Shown in pieces: positions 32,051 through 39,589 of a stretch of 64,000 bases of DNA; positions within the stretch are counted from its first letter, which is position 1, and each line of letters opens with the position of its first letter. Under the pieces are notes generated by a model, which was not told where the DNA came from, ran no database searches, and saw only the letters and a list, made by a program, of their open reading frames with translations. The position numbers and the translations under genes were made by a program. Source of the DNA: JAAFIP01 sp043774625 (GTDB taxonomy: Bacteria; Pseudomonadota; Gammaproteobacteria; Burkholderiales; Burkholderiaceae_C); contig JAYVTG010000113.1 in assembly GCA_043774625.1 (NCBI GenBank), forward strand, positions 18,473 through 82,472, written 5' to 3'.

Positions 32051-34549
32051 CTATTTGACTCGACGGGGCGGCAGCCCGGTATGCTGCGTCAATATCGCAC
32101 CTTTGCGAGGTTGTGCAGGTTTTGGCGGATTCAGCGCCGCACCCGTCCTCCCCTTGGTCTTCACCCCCACCACGCTAGAGTTTTTCTTGCGTGCGCCTAT
32201 GTAGCTGCCGTCGGTCAGGGGCTGGAATGTGGGGATGAGGTGGTGTTTGCCGTTGCCGATCAAATCGGCTCGGCCCATGGCTTTGAGGGCGTCGCGCAGC
32301 AGGGGCCAGTTGTTCGCGTCGTGGTAGCGCAAGAAGGCTTTGTGCAGGCGGCGGCGTTTGTCGCCGCGCACGATGTCTACCGGTTCTGCGTCGCGGGTGA
32401 CTTTGCGTAGCGGGTTTTTGCCGCTGTGGTACATGGCCGTGGCAGTCGCCATGGGGCTGGGGTAGAAGGTTTGCACCTGGTCGGCGCGAAAGCCGTTTTT
32501 CTTGAGCCACACCGCCAGGTTCATCATGTCTTCGTCGCGCGTGCCGGGGTGGGCGGCAATAAAGTACGGGATGAGGTATTGCTTTTTGCCTGCCTCGGCG
32601 CTGTACTTGTCAAACATCTGCTTGAACTTGTCGTAACTGCCGATGCCGGGTTTCATCATTTTGGAAAGCGGCTCGCCCTCGGTATGCTCGGGCGCGATTT
32701 TCAGGTAGCCGCCCACGTGGTGGGTGACCAGTTCTTTCACGTATTCCGGGCTTTGCACGGCCAGGTCGTAGCGCAGGCCGCTGCTGATCAAAATCTTTTT
32801 CACGCCCTTGAGTTCGCGCGCGCGGCGGTACATTTTGATGATGGCGCTGTGGTCGGTGTTCAGGTTTTGGCAAATGCCGGGGTACACGCAGCTGGGTTTG
32901 CGGCAGGCGGATTCGATCTCGGGCGATTTGCAGCCGATGCGGTACATATTGGCCGTGGGGCCGCCCAGGTCGCTGATGATGCCGGTAAAGCCTTTGACGC
33001 TGTCGCGAATGGCTTCAACTTCTTTGATAACCGAGTCTTCCGAGCGGCTTTGGATGATGCGGCCCTCGTGCTCGGTAATAGAGCAAAAGGTGCAGCCGCC
33101 GAAGCAGCCGCGCATGATGTTGACGCTGAAGCGGATCATTTCCCACGCGGGGATTTTGGTGGCACCATCGTGGCTGCCCTGCGCGTCGGCGTAGCTGGGG
33201 TGTGGGGATCTAGCATAGGGCAGGTCAAAGACCAAATCCATCTCTGCGGTGGTGAGCGGAATAGGCGGTGGGTTGATCCACACGTCGCGCGCCGTGGTGC
33301 CCTCGCCGTGGGCTTGCACCAGGGCGCGGGCGTTGCCGGGGTTGGTTTCCAGGTGCAGCACGCGGTTGGCGTGGGCGTATAAAACCGGGTCGCTTTTGAC
33401 CTGTTCGTAACTGGGCAGGCGGATGACGCTTTTGCCCCTTGGCGGGACTGTGATTTGGACAATTTCTTTACGCGATTGCAAAGCGGGGTTGGGTACAAAG
33501 GTGAGCGGCTTGATTTGCCCGCCCATTGCGTTACTACCCACTACACCCGTTCGCCCTGAGCTAGTCGAAGGGTGAACAGATTGGTTATTTTGGCCATTAG
33601 CCAGCGTAGATACTGCGCGAGCAGCTACTAAATTAGTAGCGTCCATCACTCCCAGCAGGTTGGGTGCAACACCGGTTGCGCCGCTGCCAGCATCTTCTTT
33701 TACACAGGCACCGCCCTGCTCTCGCGCCAAGTCCGCCGTCATCATGTACGGGTTGACGTGGCTCTCGATCCGGCCCGGTGCGTCGATGTCCGACGAATCA
33801 ATTTCAAACCAGCCTTCGGGCGTGCTGCGCATGACAAAGGCCGTGCCGCGAATGTCAGTCATGGAAGCTAAAGGTTCTTTGGCGGCCAATCGGTGCGCCA
33901 CTTCGACAATCGCCCGCTCGGCGTTGCCGTACAGCAGCAAGTCGCATTTTGAATCGACCACCATCGAGCGGCGCACCTTGTCGCTCCAATAGTCGTAATG
34001 CGCAATGCGGCGCAGCGACGCTTCGATACCGCCCATGACGATGGGCACGTCGCTGTACGCCTCCTTGCAGCGCTGGCTGTACACCAGGCTGCAGCGGTCG
34101 GGCCGCTTGCCGCCCATGCCGCCAGGGGTGTAGGCGTCGTCCGTGCGGATTTTGCGGTCCGCCGTGTAGCGGTTGATCATGCTGTCCATATTGCCTGCGG
34201 CCACGCCGTAAAACAAATTGGGTTTGCCTAAAGTTTTGAAAGGTTCGGCGCTTTGCCAGTCGGGCTGGGCGATGATACCAACGCGAAAGCCCTGGCTCTC
34301 CAGCACGCGGCCAATCACGGCCATGCCAAAGCTGGGGTGATCGACGTAGGCGTCGCCCGTGATGATGACGATGTCGCAACTGTCCCAGCCTAGTGCGGTC
34401 ATCTCAAGGCGTGTGGTTGGCAAGAATTTGGCCGTGCCGAAGCGCGCTGCCCAGTACTTTTTGTAACTAGAAAGGGGTTTGGCATCGCGCGGAAAGAGCG
34501 AAACGTCTGAAAAGATGGAGGGGCGTGCAGTCATGGGGTAACTACGCAT
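32051..34549 (-). CDS. ygiQ: YgiQ-family radical SAM protein with a repeat-derived insert
   Basis: An 832-residue radical SAM protein. The 4Fe-4S motif is C482-xxx-C486-xx-C489 (RGCFGGCTFCS). The UPF0313 N-terminus (DIVIITGDAYVDHPSFGMAVIGR) and the C-terminal KNGFRADQVQTFYPSPMATATAMY are present. Substrate unknown for the family. Residues about 302-345 hold a low-complexity insert: DATNLVAARAVSTLAN is encoded by a copy of the 41-nt repeat (33600-33640) and HPSTSSGRTGVV by a second short palindromic repeat (33549-33577). Both insert in frame between the N-terminal part and the SAM barrel. Met6 (34534) is an alternative start. Confidence 0.93.
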   Translation of the reverse strand: MRSYPMTARPSIFSDVSLFPRDAKPLSSYKKYWAARFGTAKFLPTTRLEMTALGWDSCDIVIITGDAYVDHPSFGMAVIGRVLESQGFRVGIIAQPDWQSAEPFKTLGKPNLFYGVAAGNMDSMINRYTADRKIRTDDAYTPGGMGGKRPDRCSLVYSQRCKEAYSDVPIVMGGIEASLRRIAHYDYWSDKVRRSMVVDSKCDLLLYGNAERAIVEVAHRLAAKEPLASMTDIRGTAFVMRSTPEGWFEIDSSDIDAPGRIESHVNPYMMTADLAREQGGACVKEDAGSGATGVAPNLLGVMDATNLVAARAVSTLANGQNNQSVHPSTSSGRTGVVGSNAMGGQIKPLTFVPNPALQSRKEIVQITVPPRGKSVIRLPSYEQVKSDPVLYAHANRVLHLETNPGNARALVQAHGEGTTARDVWINPPPIPLTTAEMDLVFDLPYARSPHPSYADAQGSHDGATKIPAWEMIRFSVNIMRGCFGGCTFCSITEHEGRIIQSRSEDSVIKEVEAIRDSVKGFTGIISDLGGPTANMYRIGCKSPEIESACRKPSCVYPGICQNLNTDHSAIIKMYRRARELKGVKKILISSGLRYDLAVQSPEYVKELVTHHVGGYLKIAPEHTEGEPLSKMMKPGIGSYDKFKQMFDKYSAEAGKKQYLIPYFIAAHPGTRDEDMMNLAVWLKKNGFRADQVQTFYPSPMATATAMYHSGKNPLRKVTRDAEPVDIVRGDKRRRLHKAFLRYHDANNWPLLRDALKAMGRADLIGNGKHHLIPTFQPLTDGSYIGARKKNSSVVGVKTKGRTGAALNPPKPAQPRKGAILTQHTGLPPRRVK
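33549..33577. repeat. short palindromic repeat (second family) inside ygiQ
   Basis: GTTCGCCCT at 33549-33557 pairs with AGGGTGAAC at 33569-33577 (one G-T pair). The GTTCGCCCTGAGC core recurs in mfd at 40652-40664. This element type is widespread in proteobacteria from memory. It lies beside the 41-nt repeat and is translated in frame. Confidence 0.6.
33600..33640 (+). repeat. 41-nt hairpin repeat, copy 7 (inside ygiQ)
   Basis: Forward on the plus strand, so antisense to ygiQ; translated as ATNLVAARAVSTLA. The best stem of all: GCTACTAAATTAGTAGC, 8 bp perfect. Confidence 0.93.
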
Positions 34550-34639
34550 TTTACCGGGTGGGGCGCGAAAAGCGATTTATTCACTCATTACGCCTTAATA
34601 TTGCGAGCATTACAGCCCTTTTAAGCCAAACCCTTACTT

Positions 34640-36208
34640 ATGCCCCCGACTTTTGCGCGCGGACCTGCAAACCCCGTCGCATCCAGCCTTTTTCAAGACA
34701 CTGCCATGGACGCCGATGTGGCGGGCAGCTACGGCACGCTTGGGCGCTACAGGCTGGACAGGCGCATTGGCCACGGCGTCATGGGCTCGGTATTTGAAGC
34801 CTTTGATTCCACACTGGGCCGTACCCTGGCCATTAAAACCTTGCACAGCCTGGAGGCGTTTGACACTGCCGATCAGGATGACGCTGCTCACAAAAACGCC
34901 ATTTTGCAAGAAGCGCGCGCGGCGGCCACGCTGAATCACACGTCTATCGTTACCGTGTTTGACGCAGGCTATGCCTATAGCAGCATGCTCAAGCGCGACC
35001 TGCCCTACGTTGCCATGGAGCTGCTGCACGGCGAAGACCTGCGCACACGCCAGGTGCACACGCCCCTGAACACGCGCGACGCCGTGGCGCTGGTGGGCAA
35101 GCTGGCGCTGGCGCTAGACCACGCACACCAGGCGGGCGTGCTGCACCGCGACATCAAGCCGGGCAATATTTTTGTCACGCAAAGCGGCACACCCAAGATT
35201 TTGGACTTTGGCCTGGCCAAGCTCAGCGCCCAGAACACGTTGAAGAACACGTTAAAAACCACGTCGCAATTTGCCGCGCCACCCTCGGCCCACGGGGGGT
35301 TAAGCAGCCTGAACCAAGTGCAGGCTGGTTCGCCGTATTACATGTCGCCAGAGCAGGCTGGCACAGCCAGCCTGGATGCCCGTAGCGACGTATATTCGTT
35401 AGGCGCTGTGCTGTATGAATTGCTGACTGGCCAAGTGCCCCTAGATGCGCCCACGCTGGAGCTGTTGCTCACGCGCATTGCATTCACCAAACCCGCCGCG
35501 CCGCATGTGGTCAACCCGGCTGTGCCAACCGAGCTGTCGGCCTTGGTGATGCGCGCTTTGGCCAAAAAGCCCGAAGACCGCTACCGCAGCGCCGCGCATT
35601 TTGCGCAAAAACTGCGCCGCTGGGGCGCGCTAAGCGCCGGTACCGGCACTGCTGCCGACCTGGCCCACACGGCACCTGCGCCGCTGGGCGTTAGCGGTGT
35701 ATTGAGCGGCTTTGGTGCACCTGGCAACACAAAAAATGCAACCGGCATCTTGGTGGTATTTGGCGCAGGGGTTCTCTTGGCCGTTGGCACCGCTGTATGG
35801 ATGCAACTAGGCCCCAGCATTGGCGTTGCTCCAAAAACAGTTCCCAGTCCATCTGCTGCCAAGCTCGCTCCCGCTGTTGCCGCTGCGCCAAGTGCGATTG
35901 CTGCACCAGACCCTAGCCCAGCCGCAGCCCCGGCGGCACCACAAACCACAGGCTCGGACAACCCAGCCAACACCGCAGGCGCACCTGCTGCTACGCAGGC
36001 AAAGCTGCGCTTGGCTATCAGCCCCTGGGGCACGGTAGAGGTAGACGGCAAGCCCATGGGCGTGTCGCCACCGCTAACCACGCTGAGCCTGCCCCTGGGT
36101 GAACACACCATTGTGGTTCGCAACACCGACTTTGCAGCACGCAGTTTTCGTGTCACACTGACTGCTGATAAAACTTTGCGAATTGCCCACAATTTCGACA
36201 AACCATGA
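34640..36208 (+). CDS. membrane-anchored Ser/Thr protein kinase with PEGA domain
   Basis: A 522-residue Hanks-type kinase. It has the Gly loop IGHGVMGSVFEAFD, Lys in TLAIKTLH, the catalytic loop HRDIKPGN, DFGLAK, and the substrate-side GSPYYMSPEQAG with DARSDVYSLGAVLYELLTG. A transmembrane helix lies near residues 375-392 (GILVVFGAGVLLAVGTAVW), then an Ala/Pro-rich periplasmic stalk, then a PEGA-like beta domain (KLRLAISPWGTVEVDGKPMG). Met23 (34706) is an alternative start. Its stop overlaps the lipoprotein start (ATGA). Related kinase-lipoprotein pairs occur near type VI secretion genes, but none are in this window. Confidence 0.9.
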   Translation: MPPTFARGPANPVASSLFQDTAMDADVAGSYGTLGRYRLDRRIGHGVMGSVFEAFDSTLGRTLAIKTLHSLEAFDTADQDDAAHKNAILQEARAAATLNHTSIVTVFDAGYAYSSMLKRDLPYVAMELLHGEDLRTRQVHTPLNTRDAVALVGKLALALDHAHQAGVLHRDIKPGNIFVTQSGTPKILDFGLAKLSAQNTLKNTLKTTSQFAAPPSAHGGLSSLNQVQAGSPYYMSPEQAGTASLDARSDVYSLGAVLYELLTGQVPLDAPTLELLLTRIAFTKPAAPHVVNPAVPTELSALVMRALAKKPEDRYRSAAHFAQKLRRWGALSAGTGTAADLAHTAPAPLGVSGVLSGFGAPGNTKNATGILVVFGAGVLLAVGTAVWMQLGPSIGVAPKTVPSPSAAKLAPAVAAAPSAIAAPDPSPAAAPAAPQTTGSDNPANTAGAPAATQAKLRLAISPWGTVEVDGKPMGVSPPLTTLSLPLGEHTIVVRNTDFAARSFRVTLTADKTLRIAHNFDKP

Positions 36209-36765
36209 ACTTGCCACACCCACACCCTGTTCGCACCCCTTCTTTCATCCACACCGGCTTGGTTGTTGCCCTGTTTGCTGCCGTATTGGCAGGCTGCTCC
36301 ACCCCGGCGCCTTCCCCCACACCTGCACCTGCGCCCGCCCCTTTAGCGGCAGCACCTGCACCGCCTCCAGCGCCTGCACCCGCCTCTGCATCGCCACCTG
36401 CACTAGCGCCAGCGCCCACCCTTGCAGCGCCAGCGCCCACCCTTGCAGCGCCAGCCACCACCATTGCATCACCCGGTGCGCTAGCCTTAAAAGATGGCGT
36501 GAAGGCGTTTGAAACTGGCGAATACCGCAAGGCAGAAACCAAACTAACCGAGAGTTTGCGCCTGGGGCTGTACCAGGAAGAGTTGCTGCGCGCCCACAAA
36601 ACGCAAGCTTTTGTTTACTGTGTAACCAAGCGCTCTGCCTTGTGCGAACAGTCTTTCCAGTCGGCCTTTAAGGTAGACAGCAGCTTTGACTTGACCCGCG
36701 CCGAACGCGGCCACCCCGTCTGGGGGCCAGTGTTTAGCAAGGTGCAAAAAAGCCAAAAACCGTAG
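36205..36765 (+). CDS. TssQ-like lipoprotein with TPR-type domain
   Basis: A 186-residue protein with a long leader and a lipobox (VLAGC, Cys near residue 33). An Ala/Pro-rich linker follows, containing a near-perfect 21-bp tandem duplication (encoding APTLAAPAPTLAAPA). A TPR-like C-terminal domain (LKDGVKAFETGEYRKAETKLTESLRLG, then CEQSFQSAFKVD) completes it. It resembles TssQ-family lipoproteins associated with T6SS loci, by memory. Translationally coupled to the kinase, so the two probably act together at the inner face of the outer membrane. Confidence 0.65.
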   Translation: MNLPHPHPVRTPSFIHTGLVVALFAAVLAGCSTPAPSPTPAPAPAPLAAAPAPPPAPAPASASPPALAPAPTLAAPAPTLAAPATTIASPGALALKDGVKAFETGEYRKAETKLTESLRLGLYQEELLRAHKTQAFVYCVTKRSALCEQSFQSAFKVDSSFDLTRAERGHPVWGPVFSKVQKSQKP

Positions 36766-36906
36766 CCCAGTTGCGCATGCTGATCATCACGCCGCAAACG
36801 CGCGGTACGGGTTTGGGCATGCGCTGGTGGGTGAATTTTGGGAACTGCGGCTTTACAACCTGCTCGACTGCTCTGTTTGCTATTTTTAGAGCTATTTTTG
36901 CCAGAG

Positions 36907-36947
36907 GCCAGCGCGGTATATGCGCAAGCAGCTATTTAATTTATAGC
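36907..36947 (+). repeat. 41-nt hairpin repeat, copy 8
   Basis: Forward, between the lipoprotein and chrA genes. Stem GCTAT/ATAGC. Confidence 0.9.
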
Positions 36948-37003
36948 AGATAGATTGTGGATGACCCCATGGGTTTACTGCCCAATGGCCCGATAATCTA
37001 GCC

Positions 37004-37642
37004 ATGTCCACCCTTTCCAACTCGGCTAGTAGCCACACGGCAGACAACCCGGTCACCACCCTGCGGCCTGCCAGCAAAACAGAACTTTTCCTTGCTTTTA
37101 ACAGCATTGCCCTGCAAGGCTTTGGCGGTGTGCTGACCATCATCCAGCGCGAAATGGTGGACAAGCGGCGCTGGATGACGCAGCAAGAGTTTGTGGAAGA
37201 CTGGGCGGTGTCGCAAATTTTGCCAGGCGGCAATGTCATCAATCTGTGCATTATTGTGGGTAACCGCTACTTTGGCTGGCGCGGCGCACTGGCGGCGCTG
37301 GTGGGCATTTTGACGGTACCCTTGCTCATTGTTTTGTTGCTGGCCACGCTGTACGTACACTACGCGCAAGTGCCCGCCGTAGCCGGTGCCGTGCGCGGTA
37401 TGGGGGTTGCGGCGGCGGGTTTGATTGGGGCCGCCGTCATTAAAATGCTTGGCGGTTTAAAGAAAAATATGCTTGGTGCCAGCGTCTGTATTGCGTTGAT
37501 AGCTATGACATTTATAGCAGTAGGCGTGTTGCGCGTTCCACTCATCTACACGGTGCTGGGCTTGGGCATACCCGCGTTTGCCTATGCATGGGTGCTGGTG
37601 CGACGGCAAGAACGCCGAGCAGCCCAAGGTGGCGCTGTATGA
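37004..37642 (+). CDS. chromate transporter, first half (ChrA-type)
   Basis: A 212-residue short-chain chromate-transporter protein. The family opening ELFLAFNSIALQGFGGVLTIIQREMVDKRRWMTQQEF, then LPGGNVINLCIIVGNRYFGWRGALAAL, is clear. The second half is the next gene, so this is the two-gene form of ChrA. Residues 159-172 (ASVCIALIAMTFIA) within a membrane segment are encoded by a forward copy of the 41-nt repeat (37478-37518). The 238 bp upstream contain another repeat copy and no visible regulator. Confidence 0.88.
   Translation: MSTLSNSASSHTADNPVTTLRPASKTELFLAFNSIALQGFGGVLTIIQREMVDKRRWMTQQEFVEDWAVSQILPGGNVINLCIIVGNRYFGWRGALAALVGILTVPLLIVLLLATLYVHYAQVPAVAGAVRGMGVAAAGLIGAAVIKMLGGLKKNMLGASVCIALIAMTFIAVGVLRVPLIYTVLGLGIPAFAYAWVLVRRQERRAAQGGAV
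37478..37518 (+). repeat. 41-nt hairpin repeat, copy 9 (inside the first chromate-transporter gene)
   Basis: Forward, exactly 41 nt, diverged in the middle. Translated as ASVCIALIAMTFIA in a membrane segment. Stem GCTAT/ATAGC. Confidence 0.65.
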
Positions 37643-38205
37643 CACTAGACCAATGGTTGGCCTTGTTTTTGCATTTCTTGATGCTGTCACTCCTGGCCGT
37701 GGGCGGCGCCATTACCACCGCGCCCGACATGCACCGGTATGTGGTGGGCCAACAAGGCTGGCTCACTGACGCACAATTTAGCGCGTCCATTGCCATTGCC
37801 CAGGCCGCGCCGGGGCCTAACGTGCTGTTTATTCCGCTGCTGGGTTGGCAAATAGGTTTGACTTTGGGAGGCAGTGGCAATTACGCGGCTGCTGTAGCGG
37901 GCATGTGCGCCACATTTATCGGCATCATGTTGCCCAGTGGCGTGCTGACCTTTGCTGCCACCCGCTGGCTGCACAACAACGAAAACCACATCATCGCCCG
38001 TGCCAGCAAGGCCTCACTGGCTCCTATTTCCATAGCTTTACTGATCAGCACGTTCTGGCTCCTGGCATCGCAATACCCCATCGTCACAGACTGGCCACTG
38101 TGGCTGCTGTGCTTTGCATGCTTGCTGGTGGCCTGGCGTACCAAATTGCATTTGTTATGGATGCTGGGTGCGGGGGCAGTTTTGGGCGCGCTGGGCATCG
38201 TTTAA
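37639..38205 (+). CDS. chromate transporter, second half (ChrA-type)
   Basis: A 188-residue partner of the previous gene, starting at the ATG that overlaps its stop (ATGA). It repeats the domain pattern (LFLHFLMLSLLAVGGAITTAPDMHRYVVGQQGWLTDAQF, then AQAAPGPNVLFIPLLGW in blocks). Short-chain pairs of this kind insert with opposite topology and together form a transporter for chromate or another oxyanion. Confidence 0.88.
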   Translation: MTLDQWLALFLHFLMLSLLAVGGAITTAPDMHRYVVGQQGWLTDAQFSASIAIAQAAPGPNVLFIPLLGWQIGLTLGGSGNYAAAVAGMCATFIGIMLPSGVLTFAATRWLHNNENHIIARASKASLAPISIALLISTFWLLASQYPIVTDWPLWLLCFACLLVAWRTKLHLLWMLGAGAVLGALGIV

Positions 38206-38223
38206 CCCGATTTTATGCCGCTA

Positions 38224-38264
38224 GCCAGCGCAGAATATGCGCGAGCAGCTATTAAATAAATAGC
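38224..38264 (+). repeat. 41-nt hairpin repeat, copy 10
   Basis: Forward; overlaps the 3' end of ispF and gives its last codons and stop. Stem GCTATT/AATAGC. Confidence 0.92.
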
Positions 38265-38758
38265 AACACAATTGCTCTGGCTTCGATGGTCAGGCCCTCA
38301 CCCACGGGTCCCAATTTTTCTGCCGTTTTGGCTTTTACGTTGACTTGGGTGTGCGAAACGCCCAGCGCTGCGGCGATGCGTTCGCACATGCCCGCAATAT
38401 GTGGCGCTAGTTTGGGAGCTTGCGCAACCACCGTACTGTCAATATTGCCAATCTCGTATCCCGCTGCACGCACGCGCCTGGCAGCCTCTATCAGCAGCAC
38501 GATGGAGTCTGCACCTTTGAACTGCGCGTCGGTGTCAGGAAAGTGCCTGCCAATGTCGCCCAGGGCGGCTGCGCCCAGCAGTGCGTCGGTGATGGCGTGC
38601 AGCAGCACGTCGGCGTCTGAATGTCCCAGCAAGCCTTTGTCGTAGGGAATGTGCACGCCACCGATGATGAGCTTGCGACCAGGGACAAGGGCGTGAACGT
38701 CCCAGCCTTCGCCAATGCGGATAGCAGGCAAGCGGCCTGGAGTTTGGGTTGCAGTCAT
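38252..38758 (-). CDS. ispF: 2-C-methyl-D-erythritol 2,4-cyclodiphosphate synthase
   Basis: A 168-residue IspF, fifth enzyme of the MEP isoprenoid pathway. The zinc-binding motif GEGWDVHAL (Asp and His), GLLGHSDADVLLHAITDALLGAAALGDIG and the NVKAKTAEKLG segment are intact. The last residues (VLLFI) and the TAA stop are encoded by the end of a 41-nt repeat copy (38224-38264), so the repeat has replaced the native 3' end. Start overlaps the ispD stop by 4 bp. Confidence 0.95.
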   Translation of the reverse strand: MTATQTPGRLPAIRIGEGWDVHALVPGRKLIIGGVHIPYDKGLLGHSDADVLLHAITDALLGAAALGDIGRHFPDTDAQFKGADSIVLLIEAARRVRAAGYEIGNIDSTVVAQAPKLAPHIAGMCERIAAALGVSHTQVNVKAKTAEKLGPVGEGLTIEARAIVLLFI

Positions 38759-39501
38759 GCGGGGGCTTTCGGGGGGTGTACTGGCAATTGGCGGACTTTC
38801 AAGACGGCCTCGGCCAGAGCGAGGTCTGCGGGATAGGTGACTTTGAAGTTTTGCATGCTGCCCTCTACCAGTTTGGGCTGCAGGCCCAGTGCTTCCATGG
38901 CGCTGGATTCGTCGGTAACGCTGTTACCAGCCTTGGTTAGCGCATCCACAAGCTGCCCGATACGAAACATCTGCGGCGTCTGCGCCAGCCATTTGTTTGC
39001 ACGAGAAATTGTGGCAGACACGCGGCCATCTGGCGTGGAAGATTTGAGGGTATCAGGCATAGGCAAAGCCAGCAAACCACCCACAGGATCGTTTTGGCAA
39101 GCATCTATCACCGCGTTGATTTGTTCAGGCGTAATCAGGCAACGCGCCGCGTCATGTACCAGCACCCAGTCGTTTTCATCTGCACCTTGGGTCTGCAAGT
39201 GTTTTAGACCATTAAAAACGGTTGTAGCCCTTGTGGAACCTGCGCAAGCAGCTACTAAATGTGTAGCGCCCAGCAACTCAGTGAAGACTCTATCAGCAGG
39301 GGCCACCACACTCCAGACCTGAAAAATACGCAACACAGCGGCAAAAGCTGCCAGCGTATGCGCCACCAAAGGCTCTGCGGCAATGCTTTGGTATTGCTTG
39401 GGCATCACTCCTTCTGAACTGGCTACCAATGCACGCGAACCGGTGCCACCACAGGGAATCAAGGCGTAAAAACGAGGGTTTGGAATGTTATTTGTCGCCA
39501 T
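38755..39501 (-). CDS. ispD: 2-C-methyl-D-erythritol 4-phosphate cytidylyltransferase
   Basis: A 248-residue IspD, third enzyme of the MEP pathway. It has the nucleotide-binding PCGGTGSRALV (in place of the common AAGxGxR), PKQY, VLVHDAARCLI and QTPQMFR. Residues about 78-92 (GATHLVAACAGSTRA) are encoded by a copy of the 41-nt repeat (39227-39267), replacing the loop after PADRVF. Operon with ispF, divergent from mfd. Confidence 0.94.
   Translation of the reverse strand: MATNNIPNPRFYALIPCGGTGSRALVASSEGVMPKQYQSIAAEPLVAHTLAAFAAVLRIFQVWSVVAPADRVFTELLGATHLVAACAGSTRATTVFNGLKHLQTQGADENDWVLVHDAARCLITPEQINAVIDACQNDPVGGLLALPMPDTLKSSTPDGRVSATISRANKWLAQTPQMFRIGQLVDALTKAGNSVTDESSAMEALGLQPKLVEGSMQNFKVTYPADLALAEAVLKVRQLPVHPPKAPA
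39227..39267 (+). repeat. 41-nt hairpin repeat, copy 11 (inside ispD)
   Basis: Forward, antisense to ispD, translated as ATHLVAACAGSTRA. Left half diverged, right half typical. Stem GCTAC/GTAGC. Confidence 0.85.
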
Positions 39502-39542
39502 AGCTAGCCAGATAGTGTGCCCTATTCTAAAATCACAGCTTC

Positions 39543-39582
39543 ACACCCCACTGCACAGACTTTGGGGTGTTTTGTTATTTTT
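39543..39582 (+). terminator. possible attenuator hairpin in the mfd leader
   Basis: ACACCCCA (39543-39550) pairs perfectly with TGGGGTGT (39563-39570) around a 12-nt loop, followed by a T-rich run (TTTGTTATTTTTT). The gene upstream (ispD) is divergent, so no rightward transcript needs ending here. The hairpin therefore lies between the likely mfd promoter (TATTCTAAAAT near 39520-39531) and the mfd start. Confidence 0.55.
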
Positions 39583-39589
39583 CGTCTAA

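Noticed and set aside
32426..33382. 318-codon ORF antisense to ygiQ
   Set aside because: Shadow of a GC-rich gene; Ala/Val/Gly-rich with no recognisable domain, while ygiQ is complete on the opposite strand.
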